Origin: Candidatus Ozemibacter sibiricus
GTDB lineage: Bacteria > Muiribacteriota > Ozemobacteria > Ozemobacterales > Ozemobacteraceae
DNA: 64,000 bases
Direction of reading: 5' to 3'
Assembly: GCA_003327425.1 (NCBI GenBank)
Contig: QOQW01000001.1
Coordinates: forward strand, 310,001 to 374,000
Below, piece after piece: positions 33,603-42,734 of this stretch. The notes beneath the pieces were generated by a model. It was not told the origin of the DNA. It saw nothing but the letters and a program-made list of their open reading frames with translations, and made no database searches. Position 1 is the first letter of the stretch; each line of letters opens with the position of its first letter. A program made the translations under genes and the position numbers.

Positions 33603-33983
33603 ATGAAAAAGCTGTTGATCGTCGCTCTCGTCGCTCTCATGGCTCTGCCCGCTTTTGCTGCCGACAAGCCCGCGGCCGCTCCCGCTGCCGATGCGGCCAA
33701 GGCTCCCGAGCTGGTCAAGCTCGAAGGCAAAGTGATCGTCACCAAGACTGAAGGCCAGCCCGATGTCGTCACCTTCAAGACCGCCGATGCCGAATACACC
33801 CTGCTCCCCTGCGACAAGCTGAACGAGCTCCTCAAGGTCGCCGATCTCGCCAACAAGACCTTCGAGATCGAGGGTGAGAAGGTTCCGGCCAAAGACGGCA
33901 AGACCGAAGGCTTCATGCTGAAGAACTTCGTCGAGAAGGTTGCGGCTCCGGCCGAGCCCGCCCCCGCCCCCGCTGGCAAGTAA
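33603..33983 (+). CDS. Small exported protein under sigma-54 control
   Basis: This 126-residue protein has a classic signal peptide (MKKLLIVALVALMALPAFAA). An alanine/proline-rich spacer follows, then a compact domain starting LVKLEGKVIVTKTEGQPDVV and continuing VTFKTADAEYTLLPCDKL and TFEIEGEKVPA. This strand pattern suggests a small beta-barrel (OB-like), which is inference. It has one cysteine. The tail is alanine/proline-rich. AAGGAG precedes the ATG. The gene is bracketed by a sigma-54 promoter and a rho-independent terminator, so it is expressed as a single transcript. Codon use is strongly biased to GC-ending codons, suggesting high expression. No function can be assigned. Confidence 0.85.
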   Translation: MKKLLIVALVALMALPAFAADKPAAAPAADAAKAPELVKLEGKVIVTKTEGQPDVVTFKTADAEYTLLPCDKLNELLKVADLANKTFEIEGEKVPAKDGKTEGFMLKNFVEKVAAPAEPAPAPAGK

Positions 33984-34005
33984 GACCCAACCCAAGGTTC
34001 TGACG

Positions 34006-34035
34006 ACCCGGGCCACGTCGCTGGTCCGGGTTTTT
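34006..34035 (+). terminator. Rho-independent terminator
   Basis: A 10-bp stem (ACCCGGGCCA pairing with TGGTCCGGGT, one G-T pair) with a six-base loop is followed directly by TTTTT. It lies 22 bases after the stop of the small exported protein. Confidence 0.85.
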
Positions 34036-34048
34036 CTCTTCGGGCAAT

Positions 34049-35254
34049 CTATTCCCAGACGCCGGGAATGGCATGCCCGCAGAAGGCGCAGGCTCCTCGC
34101 GAAATGTGGCGCTCGGTCAGCTGGTACCCGACGCGGCCGATCAGCAGCTTGTGGCAACCCGGGCAGTAGGTGCTTTCGGCGGGATGGCCGGGAACGTTGC
34201 CCAGATAGACGTACCGCAGCCCCGTGGCCAGCGCGAGGTCGCGCAGCCGCTCGAGGGTCGCCACCGGCGTCGGCGGCAGGTTGCGCAATTGGAAGGTAGG
34301 ATAGAACCTCGATAGAAAGAGGCTGACATCCGGACCGAGATGTTGATGGATCCAGGTGAACATGGCGGTCATCGTCGGTTCGTCATCGTTCAACGTCGGC
34401 ACCACCAGCGTGACGATATCGATCAACACCTTGGTGCGGGCCAGGCCCTGCAGGGTGGCCAGAACGGGAGCCAGGGTGCCGCCGCAGACAGTGCGGTAGA
34501 ACCGCTCGGTGAACCCTTTCAGATCGACTTTCATGACGTCGAGGAACGGCGCCAGGTGCGCCAGGGGCTCGGGATTGAGATACCCGCAACTGACCACGAC
34601 GTTGCCGATGCCGCGCGCTTTGGCCAGGCGGGCCGTGTCGAACATGTACTCGTAGAAGATGGTCGGCTCGGTGTAGGTGTAGGCGATCGTCCGGCACCCC
34701 TGGGCGGCGGCGGTCTCGACGACCTGGGCGGGGGCGAGGTCATAGGCCTCGAGGCTCTCGGGATCGGCCTGGGAGATCTGCCAGTTCTGGCAGTACCGGC
34801 AGGAGAGCAGACACCCGGCGGTGGCCAGCGAAAAGGACGTGGACCCGGGCAGGTAGTGGAAGACCGGCTTTTTTTCGATGGGATCGATGGCCACGGAGCA
34901 GGGGCGGCCGTAGACGACCGTGACCAGGCGGTTCTCGAGGCCGAAGCGGACCCGGCAGTTGCCCCGTTCGTAGGGCCGGAGGGTGCAGAACTTGGGGCAG
35001 AGCAGGCACCGGACCCGGCCATCCGAGGTTTTTTCCCAGAACATGGCCTCGCGCGGATGGAACCCGAGGCGTTCGAGTTCGGCCAGGCGGGCTCGCCCGG
35101 TGGCGGGGTCGAACCGCTCGGCCGCGGCCGGCGGGGCGGGCGAGCCAGCCGGGGTGGGGGAGGGGCCAGGCGCGCCGGATGGCCACATGAGCCCGGCGAT
35201 GCCGGCCCCGCCCAGCACCAGACAGAGATCAGCGAGGAACTGACGGCGGTTCAT
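34049..35254 (-). CDS. AmmeMemoRadiSam-type radical SAM enzyme with Tat signal
   Basis: This 401-residue protein from ATG 35254 has GGGAGG six bases upstream. The N-terminus NRRQFLADLCLVLGGAGIAGL is a twin-arginine signal. The radical SAM cluster motif is C148-x3-C152-x2-C155 (GCLLSCRYCQNW). It is preceded by a cysteine set (C83, C86, C90, C100) in CLLCPKFCTLRPYERGNC, as in the AmmeMemoRadiSam system. A C-terminal zinc-ribbon follows (CPGC...CAFCGH). The family reaction is not established. The companion Memo and AmmeI proteins are not in this window. Export by Tat would put a SAM-dependent enzyme outside the cytoplasm, which is unusual; a retained anchor is also possible. It overlaps the NosR-like gene by 26 bases. 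Confidence 0.88.
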   Translation of the reverse strand: MNRRQFLADLCLVLGGAGIAGLMWPSGAPGPSPTPAGSPAPPAAAERFDPATGRARLAELERLGFHPREAMFWEKTSDGRVRCLLCPKFCTLRPYERGNCRVRFGLENRLVTVVYGRPCSVAIDPIEKKPVFHYLPGSTSFSLATAGCLLSCRYCQNWQISQADPESLEAYDLAPAQVVETAAAQGCRTIAYTYTEPTIFYEYMFDTARLAKARGIGNVVVSCGYLNPEPLAHLAPFLDVMKVDLKGFTERFYRTVCGGTLAPVLATLQGLARTKVLIDIVTLVVPTLNDDEPTMTAMFTWIHQHLGPDVSLFLSRFYPTFQLRNLPPTPVATLERLRDLALATGLRYVYLGNVPGHPAESTYCPGCHKLLIGRVGYQLTERHISRGACAFCGHAIPGVWE

Positions 35255-36722
35255 GCGGTTCCTCCCTTCGGGTGAGCAGGCGACGGGCCGTTTCGAGATC
35301 TTCGAAGAGCGGGTTGAGCGGACACAGGCCGCGGCAGTAGAACCGCGGGGCGAGCGCGGCCCCGGCCAGAGCGGCGACGACGAGCAGGAGGCCGGCGACT
35401 CCGCCGCGCCGCAGGAACAACGGCGTGAAGATTTCAAGGTTTTCGAGCGGCGGGGCCAGGCCGGCGGCGAGGGCGGCCAGGGCGCCCCACGCCAGCCACC
35501 GGCCCAGGGGCCGCACGCGACAGGGGGAGCTGGTTTCCAGATCGGGGGCGGGTTGTGGCCCGGGGGCGGGCGGGGCAGTCGTAGACGAGGGCGCAGGAGC
35601 CGGTCTGAAGGTATGGGCTGGCACCCCCTGTGGGGCGCTGGAGCCGTTCTCGGCGCTGGGGGCGCCGGCGAGACCGACCGGGGCAGCGCCGACCAGGGCA
35701 GCGCCGGCCGAAGCCGCCGGCGGGGTGAAGGGCTGGTGATCGGTCAGACGGGCTCCGGTGGCGATCAGATCTTGCAGGCGGCCCATCGGGCAGAGGAACC
35801 GGCAGTAGCCGCGGGCGGTCGCTAATGCGATCATGGCGGCGATGACCAGATACGTCAGCAACATGGGGGGAGGGAGCGCTCCTTGGCGCCGCCAGGCGAA
35901 CACGATGGGCAGGTGGCTCAATGACAGGAACTGCTGGGTGAGCACGCCCAATAACAAGATGACCAGCAGGTCGCTCACCGGGCGGGGCAGGCGGTGTCCG
36001 GCCGCGATCGCTCCCAGAGCTATCGCCAGGCACCAGCCTGACAAGGGGATCGCGGCCAGGGTTTCTCCCAGGGTCCAGGCCGTTCTGGCCGGGGCGGCCG
36101 TCGCCGCCCGCGGTGCCGTCCGCGCGACACGAGGCAGGAGGCTGGCGCTGGTCGATCGCAGGATTTCGCGCAGGTCCGCGGCCACGGCCTCGATGGTGAC
36201 CGTCGCGTGGGTGATTCCGTCGAAATCGACGCCCGGTTCGAGCGGGTCGGCCGCGGTTTTTCCCACGAACTGGTCGAGGAACCACGGTTCTTCGAGGCCG
36301 CTGACAAAGGTCGGGGTTTCCCGATGCCCGAGCACCCGCACGCCGGTGATTCTCCCTTCGAGCGACAGGCCCACCAGAAGATCGATCGGGCCGGCATAAC
36401 CGGGGGTCTGACGCGGCAGCAGACGGGTCGTGGCGGCCCACCAGGCGATGGCCCCGGAAGAAGCCACCCCCACGAACACGCCAGGGGCCTCGCTGGCGGT
36501 CGCCGCCCGCAATTCCAGGCCGGGGGGCAGAAGAGCGCGGGCGGCGGGCTCGGCCATGGCTTGGGCGTCCTCAAACAAGGATGGCGAGGAGGAGGGGGGG
36601 GCAGGCACGCGCTGACCGGCGGGCAGGACAAAGGCCAGCACCAGACCGACCACCGTGCCGACCAGTGTGGCTCTGGCGAGTCGTTCTCGACGACAACCCT
36701 CTGATGCCCCGGCGCCGTTCAT
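35229..36722 (-). CDS. NosR/RnfG-like membrane flavo-iron-sulfur protein
   Basis: This 497-residue protein combines three parts. After an N-terminal membrane segment (ATLVGTVVGLVLAFVLP) there is an extracytoplasmic FMN-binding domain, in which DGITHATVT (ATVT at 173-176) matches the threonine flavinylation motif. Several membrane segments follow, then cytoplasmic iron-sulfur segments with YCRFLCPMGRLQDL and FYCRGLCPLNPLFEDL. This is the design of NosR/PceC-type quinol-to-periplasm electron carriers. A proline/alanine-rich linker lies between the last parts. GAGGG precedes ATG 36722. It is co-transcribed with the Tat-signal radical SAM gene and could supply its reducing electrons, which is inference. 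Confidence 0.85.
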   Translation of the reverse strand: MNGAGASEGCRRERLARATLVGTVVGLVLAFVLPAGQRVPAPPSSSPSLFEDAQAMAEPAARALLPPGLELRAATASEAPGVFVGVASSGAIAWWAATTRLLPRQTPGYAGPIDLLVGLSLEGRITGVRVLGHRETPTFVSGLEEPWFLDQFVGKTAADPLEPGVDFDGITHATVTIEAVAADLREILRSTSASLLPRVARTAPRAATAAPARTAWTLGETLAAIPLSGWCLAIALGAIAAGHRLPRPVSDLLVILLLGVLTQQFLSLSHLPIVFAWRRQGALPPPMLLTYLVIAAMIALATARGYCRFLCPMGRLQDLIATGARLTDHQPFTPPAASAGAALVGAAPVGLAGAPSAENGSSAPQGVPAHTFRPAPAPSSTTAPPAPGPQPAPDLETSSPCRVRPLGRWLAWGALAALAAGLAPPLENLEIFTPLFLRRGGVAGLLLVVAALAGAALAPRFYCRGLCPLNPLFEDLETARRLLTRREEPHEPPSVPR

Positions 36723-36740
36723 CGCATGTCCCTCATCACC

Positions 36741-36770
36741 ACTGTAACCCTGAATGGGGAGCTGTGCCAA
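36741..36770 (-). promoter_or_regulatory. Promoter of the NosR-like/radical SAM operon
   Basis: On the minus strand TTGGCA (36770-36765) and TACAGT (36746-36741) are 18 bases apart, about 20 bases before the ATG. Confidence 0.5.
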
Positions 36771-36827
36771 GAGCCTGCCGGGGAGAAGGATGACGCGGGC
36801 CATCGCCCTGCGAAGGGGAGAGAGCCG

Positions 36828-36836
36828 TGGTATACT
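36828..36836 (+). promoter_or_regulatory. Extended -10 of the exported TPR gene
   Basis: TGG-TATACT lies 10 bases before the ATG at 36847. The -35 is weak, so an almost leaderless transcript is possible. Confidence 0.35.
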
Positions 36837-36846
36837 CGGCATCGCC

Positions 36847-37662
36847 ATGAGCAAATATCACCTGGGTGCCGAGGCGGGGCATTTCCTCGAAGGATGGGGA
36901 CGCCTCGTGCTGCTGGGCGTGTTGCTGGTGGGGCGGTTCATGCCGGCTGTCGCGACCAGCGAGGGGGCGCTTGCGTCGGCGGCCCTGCCCGCCGCCGCGT
37001 CGTCCGACAGCCTGGCGACAGGGGCCCCCCAGGTATCGCCGGCCGAGCAACAGCGCCTGGCCGCCGCTTTGTGGCAGGCGGTACAGGAAACGGGTGGCAC
37101 TTTGGGCCTGGAAGGGCTCGAGCAGTCCTACCAGCGGATCCTGCGCGAGTGTCCGCAGTCCGACATCGCTCCTGAAGCGGCATTTCGTCTGGCCACGCTG
37201 TATTTCGAAGGGTGGGATCCGCCCCGGATCGCCCAGTGTCTGGCCGCCTTCAAAGTTCTGCATGAACGCTATCCGCATTCGATCTGGGCCAGGCGTTCGA
37301 TTCACCGACTTCTGATGGTGGCCCGTCAGGCTGGTGACTGGGAGTATCTGGCGGAATATTATCCGCGCATCCTGGAGCGCGAGAGTCGACAATGCCCTGA
37401 TCGTCTTTCGCATATGATCGAATATGCGGAAGTGCTGGAGCGGCGAGGGCAGTCGCAGGAGGCGCGGCGGTGGCTGCGCAGCGTTCTGGAAGAGGCCCCC
37501 GAGGGGCCGATGGCCGATCTGGCCAGAACGCTGCTGGAGCATGCGGAGGCGGGCGATGCCATCTTCCCTGCCGTCGATCCTGCCGAAGGGCAGGCGACGT
37601 TGGAGAGCACGGCCAGCCAGTCCCACCCGGCCAGCGGGAGCGCGGATGGCCTGCCTCATTGA
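36847..37662 (+). CDS. Exported TPR-like protein
   Basis: This 271-residue protein from ATG 36847 has a hydrophobic N-terminal segment (LVLLGVLLVGRFMPAVATS) that serves as signal or anchor. Helical repeats follow: LEQSYQRILRECPQSDIAPEA, CLAAFKVLHERYPHSIWARR, and EVLERRGQSQEARRWL. The pattern PxSxxAxxA at repeat ends is like that of outer-membrane assembly TPR proteins (YbgF/BamD-like), but no family is assigned. An earlier ATG at 36790 has a GGAG-type site and cannot be excluded. It is followed after 40 bases by the HEAT/TPR gene. Confidence 0.72.
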   Translation: MSKYHLGAEAGHFLEGWGRLVLLGVLLVGRFMPAVATSEGALASAALPAAASSDSLATGAPQVSPAEQQRLAAALWQAVQETGGTLGLEGLEQSYQRILRECPQSDIAPEAAFRLATLYFEGWDPPRIAQCLAAFKVLHERYPHSIWARRSIHRLLMVARQAGDWEYLAEYYPRILERESRQCPDRLSHMIEYAEVLERRGQSQEARRWLRSVLEEAPEGPMADLARTLLEHAEAGDAIFPAVDPAEGQATLESTASQSHPASGSADGLPH

Positions 37663-37702
37663 TCGCGGCAGGGCAGCATGAAAGAGTGGAGGTCTTTCCC
37701 CC

Positions 37703-39886
37703 ATGGATAGCCTGAACCGGATCTTCCCCGCCATTCTGGAACTGCTGGTCGGACCGGATTACGACCTGCGCCGGCGCAGTCTGATGTCCCTGAGCCGCCT
37801 GCGGGGCGACATGGCGGCCGACCTCATCTTCGAGCGGTACCAGAGCGACAATCTCGAAGATTATCTGGCGCTGGCCGTCTCCCGCATGGATCCGCGCAAA
37901 GCCACGCCCATTCTCATCGCGGCGCTCAACGATGTCCACCTGGAGGCCCGCCTGGCGGCGGCGGAGGCCCTGGTCAAACAGCGATCCGAGGAATCGGTGG
38001 CGGCGTTGCTCGCCACCGTCGAAGCCTATCTCAAGCCGCCCGATATCGGGGGCCGCAAAGAGCATCTGCTCTCCGAGGAGGCGGTGCAGGGGCTGGCGCG
38101 GGCCCTGGGCGAGATCGGCACCCCGATGTGTCTGGGCCTGCTGCGCAAGCTCATTCTGCAGGAGAAGAACGAGCGGATCCGGGCGACGGTGGTGGCGGTC
38201 CTCGGGGCCCATCTGAATGACTCGATGGTCCCGATGTTCCAGGGGTTGTTGAAGGATCCCGACCCGCGGGTGCGCTCGAATGCCATCGAAGCGCTGGGGA
38301 ATCTGAAGAAAAACACGATCATCGGCTTGCTCCAGCCGTACCTCTTCGATAGCCATCCCCGGGTCAAGGCCAACGCCGCCAAGGCCATCTGGAAGTTCGG
38401 CGACTATGACGTCAGCAACACCCTCAAGGAGATGTTGGCCAGCTCTGACAAGAAGCTGCGGGTATCGGCGATCTACGCCGTGGGTGAGATCCAGGCCGAG
38501 ATGTTCTTCAAGACCGTCGCCGAGGCGCTCAAGGACAGCGACCCTGACCTTCGACGCAATGCGGTGATGGCGTTGCGCAAGTTCCCGAAACGGGAAGGCG
38601 CGGCGTTCCTCCTGCCCTTGCTCGACGATCCGGTGGTCGAAGTCCGGCAGCAGGCGGTGATCAGTCTGGGCGAACTGCTGCAAGCCGACGCCGTTCCTCA
38701 TCTGCTACAACGGCTGGCGGTCGAGCCGGCCCCCACCATCCGCAGCCATCTCGCCACGGTGATCGGCAAATTCGGCCGGACGGAGCATTTCTCCGCCCTC
38801 CTTCCTTTCCTCAAAGATCCTGATGATCGCGTGGTTGGCAACGTCATCGAAGCCCTCCAGAAACTCAAGTCGCCGACTCCCCATCCGGGGGCGGTGACCG
38901 CCTTGCGCGAGTTCCTCGCTTCGCCCACCAACCGGGTGCGGGCCAATGCCATCCGCTTCCTGTGGGAATGGGGGTTCAGCGATGTCCTCGACGCGCTGCA
39001 TGGCCTGATCACCTCGAAGCAGCCGGAAAAGGTCGTCAGCGGCCTCTATTGCCTTGGGGAAGTCTTCGCCTCCGTCTCCGCGCGGGGAGGGAAGATGCTC
39101 GAAACCTTCGACCGGCGGCTGCGCGAGGCCGTCGAGGCGTGGCGACGACAGCAGGCCGGCGTGGGAGGAGCCATGGTCGACCCCCAGATCCGCACGCTCT
39201 GGACGACCGCCCAGGACCACCTCAAGGCCAATCGGCTGGCCGAGGCCCGGCGGGCCCTCGAAACGATGCTGCAGACGGCCTCTCAGTTGCCCCAGGCCAT
39301 GGTCGCTCTCGGAGAGATCCTGTTGCGCGAAGGGGCCCTCGAGGCGGCCGAAGGGCAGTTCCTGCGGGCCCTGGCGATCAGTCCCCATCTGCTGAAGGCG
39401 CACTATGCCCTGGGCCAGATCTACCACCGCCAACGGGCCTGGCCCAAGGCCATCCACTCTTTGCAGACGACCCTCCGGCTGTATCCGAAGCTGCCGCAGG
39501 CCTACCTCCTGCTCGCCGATGCCCTGGAGGCCGAGAACCGCTGGAAGGAAGCCGGCGAGACGCTCAAACGCCTGTCTGCCCTCGTCCCCAAGAACCCGGC
39601 GGTCATTCAGCGCATGGCACGTTCCCTGTTCCTGGGCGGCGTCGTCGGCGAGGCGATTCCGCTGGCGCGGGCCGCCGCCGCCCTGGGCCCGGTCGATCCC
39701 TTCACCACGCTCATTCTGGCGGTGGGTGAGCACTTTGCGGGCAGGCCCGACCGGGCTCTGTCGACCACCCTCAGCGCCCTCGGCGTCCTCACCGAAAAAC
39801 CTGACCCCCGCCTCCTGGGGGAAGCCAACCGGCTGATCAAGGTGTTCCAGGGCTTGCTGGCCCGCAAGGACCCACCTCCCCGCTGA
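37703..39886 (+). CDS. HEAT-repeat / TPR scaffold protein
   Basis: This 727-residue cytoplasmic-looking protein starts at ATG 37703, with GGAGGT nine bases upstream. The first ~470 residues are HEAT repeats of the PBS-lyase type, for example DPDPRVRSNAIEALGNLKKN, DSHPRVKANAAKAIWKFGD, DSDPDLRRNAVMALRKFP and DPVVEVRQQAVISLGEL. The C-terminal ~240 residues are TPRs (AEARRALETMLQTASQLPQAM, AEGQFLRALAISPHLLKAHY, AIHSLQTTLRLYPKLPQAYL, AGETLKRLSALVPKNP). No enzymatic motif is seen, so a binding scaffold is likely. It has no signal peptide. Its 3' end faces the SpoIIE pair across a short gap. Confidence 0.85.
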   Translation: MDSLNRIFPAILELLVGPDYDLRRRSLMSLSRLRGDMAADLIFERYQSDNLEDYLALAVSRMDPRKATPILIAALNDVHLEARLAAAEALVKQRSEESVAALLATVEAYLKPPDIGGRKEHLLSEEAVQGLARALGEIGTPMCLGLLRKLILQEKNERIRATVVAVLGAHLNDSMVPMFQGLLKDPDPRVRSNAIEALGNLKKNTIIGLLQPYLFDSHPRVKANAAKAIWKFGDYDVSNTLKEMLASSDKKLRVSAIYAVGEIQAEMFFKTVAEALKDSDPDLRRNAVMALRKFPKREGAAFLLPLLDDPVVEVRQQAVISLGELLQADAVPHLLQRLAVEPAPTIRSHLATVIGKFGRTEHFSALLPFLKDPDDRVVGNVIEALQKLKSPTPHPGAVTALREFLASPTNRVRANAIRFLWEWGFSDVLDALHGLITSKQPEKVVSGLYCLGEVFASVSARGGKMLETFDRRLREAVEAWRRQQAGVGGAMVDPQIRTLWTTAQDHLKANRLAEARRALETMLQTASQLPQAMVALGEILLREGALEAAEGQFLRALAISPHLLKAHYALGQIYHRQRAWPKAIHSLQTTLRLYPKLPQAYLLLADALEAENRWKEAGETLKRLSALVPKNPAVIQRMARSLFLGGVVGEAIPLARAAAALGPVDPFTTLILAVGEHFAGRPDRALSTTLSALGVLTEKPDPRLLGEANRLIKVFQGLLARKDPPPR

Positions 39887-39959
39887 ACGGTCGTTTTCCG
39901 GCCCTGGTGCGGGATCGGTGCGCGCGCCTGCACCAGCTCGGGGGGCCTCGGGGGGCGGC

Positions 39960-42734
39960 TTACGTCTGTCTGGCCAGCAGCAGGAAGGTGACGTCGTCGG
40001 TGGGGGTACCTTGCGCGGTGAACGCATCCAGCGCTGTCGTCAAGGCCGCAGCCACGCGGTCGGGGCAGGTGGCCTGGTCGGCCGGCAGGCTGGCGATCAG
40101 TTGTTCCAACCGGTGGTAACCGAACAGCTCGCCTCTGGGGTTCTGCGCCTCGACGACCCCGTCCGAATAGAACATCACCAGGTCGCCCGGGTGGATCGCC
40201 TGCATCTGCATCTTGTTCACCAGCGTTTTCCTGGCCCCGAGGGGATAGGCGACCATCGATAGCGAGGCCACGTGACCATCGGCCCGTCGCACGATCGGGA
40301 AGGGATGACCGACGCAGGTCCATTCGAGGGTATGGGCGCGCGGGTCGAGCAGGGCCACGACCATGGTCATCATCTTCTTGCGCTGGAAGACCTGGAACAA
40401 GAGCCGATTCAGACTTTCCAGGAGGCGAGGAATGGGCCACCCTTCGCGAGCGGCCAGGACGCCCGTGGTCTTGGCCATGGTGGCCACCAGGGCAGAGCTG
40501 ATGCCATGCCCGGTGACGTCGCCGGTGATCAGCAAGACCCGGCCGTCGGCCGTCATCAAGGTGTCGCAATAGTCGCCTCCCAGGTCGGTGGCGCTGCGGT
40601 TGTAGACGAGCATGGCATACCCTGGCAGGGTCGGGGGGCGGGCGGGCAGCAGGTTGCGTTGGACCTCGCGGGCGAAGTCGAGATCTCCGAAATCTTCGAT
40701 CAGGTGGTTGAAGGCGCGGGCCAGGGTGCCGAACTCGTCGGCTCCGCGCACGGGCAAGCGATGGGTGAAATCGCGTCGCTCCAAGGCGGCGACCGCGTCG
40801 GCCAGTCCCTTGACGGGAGTGATCAGCGCCTCGGCCAGGAACGAGGCATAGGTCACGGCCAAAAGCACCAACAACGCCAGGCTGGCGGCCAGCAGCCGGC
40901 GCAACTGGCGTTCCCCGCGGACCAGACTCGACAGATCGGCGATCGTGGTGAACACGTAGCCGCCCATCTGGCTGCTGGGGTAGGCGATGGCCAGCCCGGA
41001 ACGGCCGTCCGGCAAGCGGATGACCCGGCGGGCGGTGCGGCGCCCGTACAGGCTTTCCGCCGCCAGCACCGCGAAGATGGGGTGCGGGGGTTTCCCGGGG
41101 AACCATCGACGATACCGATCCTGGAACGCATACATCGACTTCCCCAGGGCCGTTTTCAGGAAGGCTTCGTGCAGGCTGTAGGTCTGATGGATGATGAGCA
41201 TGTAGGCCAACGGCCGGTCGGGCGTCGGCGAGCGGACATCATAGTACCAGGTGGTGTTCTGGCGGTCGAAATCAAAGGCCAGCAGCGTGTCGGGCTGGTC
41301 GAAGATGCCGGCGAAGCCGATGAGGGCGCTTTGCAGCACCTGCTGGGAAAAGGCTCTGGTGGCTTCGTTTTCATAGGGAATCACCGAACCCAGGAAGCGT
41401 CGCAGCACCTCCTTGGCGAACATGGAGGTGAGATACTGGGTCGTCGTCTCGGTCGTCTGCATGCAGCCGATGAGTTCCCCTTGCACATTCCGGGATTCGA
41501 ACCGGCTGGCGAAGCCGCGGGCACGAAAACGGTTGGCCAGGCGGGTCACCCGGGGGCTGTCAGGCCCGGCGATCACCGGGTGATCGCGGATGCGGCGATC
41601 GAACGCCAACAGCCGCTCGCGGAACCGTTCGAAGCCATGATCCAGAGTGCGAAGGCGCGCCACCCCTTCGTCGAAGGCCTGGCGTTCGAGCGTCAAGGCC
41701 TGCTCGCGGAAGGACGCCACGCCCATGCCCAGCAGGAGCGAGGCGGGCATCAGCACGGTCATGCCGAACAGCAGGATCGTGCGCGGTACGATCGACACGC
41801 GTTCGAGGGGCAGCCGCGAGGTGCGGTACCAGGCCTGGAAGACCAGGGGAAGAAGCACCAGAGCCAGCCCCCACAACCCCTGTCGGAGCGGTCGGTGATC
41901 GGCGGCCTTCCACGGCAGGGCGCGAACCATCCAGAATCCTTCGGGATGCCGTTGCAGGCGAAACATATGGGTGGGCCCGAGGAAGGATTCCATGTGCCGG
42001 AGGATGGCCTGCTTCACCCCGAGCCGCCAACCCGGGGGCGGAAGTCCGCGCTGAACGACCCGCCGACGGGCAGGATCGAAGGCGGCCCAGAACCCTTCCC
42101 GGGATAGATTGGGCAGGGCCTGGGGGACCAGATCGAAGGCCGGAGGACGGGTTGGAAAAAAGCTCAGCAGGCCGCCCTGCTCGCGGAACCTGCGCCAGAG
42201 CAGGTAGCCTTCTCCTTTGCCGGTGCCGATATCGAAGGGGAATCCATGGCAGGCGGTGGCATCCCAGATCAGGAACCGGGGCCCCAGCAGGGCGCGATAC
42301 ATCTTGTCGTGCCTGGGGGCGGACGTCGCGGTGGGCAGGTCCTGCCACAGTCGGCCGACGACGAACCGGGTGACGGGCTGACTCCAGGGCAGCGGGTGCC
42401 CCTGCCCGTTCGGCGTGAAGGCGATGGTCTGGGCCTTCAGCCGGCGGGCGATCAGCGCTGGCGCAGCGCGGACCGCGTCGGGGGCGAAATCGGCGCGGGC
42501 CAGCCGTCGGAACAGCCGCGTGAAACCGCGCAAGAAGACTTCGCGGGGCTCCACCTCGAGTCGGAACAAGGAAAGATCCTGCTGCAGACGCTGGTCGAGC
42601 TGGCTGAGCTGTTCGTCCTGCCGAGATGCCAGAAACCGTTCCAACGTGATCAGGGGAACCAGGATCGGCAGGGCCCCGAGAACGAGCCAGCTGGCGAACC
42701 GGAGGAACCGTTCGCGCGGGGTGGGGGCGCTCAT
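39960..42734 (-). CDS. Membrane HAMP-SpoIIE (PP2C) phosphatase, canonical motifs
   Basis: This 924-residue phosphatase has an N-terminal membrane segment (WLVLGALPILVPLITLE). A large periplasmic sensor, two further membrane segments, a HAMP region (LITPVKGLADAVAALERRDF) and a C-terminal PP2C/SpoIIE domain follow. All metal and catalytic motifs are intact: GGDYCD (719-724), GDVTGHG (738-744), YSDG (near 857-860) and TDDVT (near 912). Such enzymes remove phosphate from anti-anti-sigma (STAS) proteins. It overlaps the upstream, motif-altered paralogue by 4 bases, so the two are made together. No STAS or anti-sigma gene is nearby. Confidence 0.93.
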   Translation of the reverse strand: MSAPTPRERFLRFASWLVLGALPILVPLITLERFLASRQDEQLSQLDQRLQQDLSLFRLEVEPREVFLRGFTRLFRRLARADFAPDAVRAAPALIARRLKAQTIAFTPNGQGHPLPWSQPVTRFVVGRLWQDLPTATSAPRHDKMYRALLGPRFLIWDATACHGFPFDIGTGKGEGYLLWRRFREQGGLLSFFPTRPPAFDLVPQALPNLSREGFWAAFDPARRRVVQRGLPPPGWRLGVKQAILRHMESFLGPTHMFRLQRHPEGFWMVRALPWKAADHRPLRQGLWGLALVLLPLVFQAWYRTSRLPLERVSIVPRTILLFGMTVLMPASLLLGMGVASFREQALTLERQAFDEGVARLRTLDHGFERFRERLLAFDRRIRDHPVIAGPDSPRVTRLANRFRARGFASRFESRNVQGELIGCMQTTETTTQYLTSMFAKEVLRRFLGSVIPYENEATRAFSQQVLQSALIGFAGIFDQPDTLLAFDFDRQNTTWYYDVRSPTPDRPLAYMLIIHQTYSLHEAFLKTALGKSMYAFQDRYRRWFPGKPPHPIFAVLAAESLYGRRTARRVIRLPDGRSGLAIAYPSSQMGGYVFTTIADLSSLVRGERQLRRLLAASLALLVLLAVTYASFLAEALITPVKGLADAVAALERRDFTHRLPVRGADEFGTLARAFNHLIEDFGDLDFAREVQRNLLPARPPTLPGYAMLVYNRSATDLGGDYCDTLMTADGRVLLITGDVTGHGISSALVATMAKTTGVLAAREGWPIPRLLESLNRLLFQVFQRKKMMTMVVALLDPRAHTLEWTCVGHPFPIVRRADGHVASLSMVAYPLGARKTLVNKMQMQAIHPGDLVMFYSDGVVEAQNPRGELFGYHRLEQLIASLPADQATCPDRVAAALTTALDAFTAQGTPTDDVTFLLLARQT

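Noticed and set aside
36741-36770. TTGGCAC upstream of the NosR-like gene as a sigma-54 promoter
   Set aside because: The -12 GC is missing; the same bases fit a sigma-70 -35 better.
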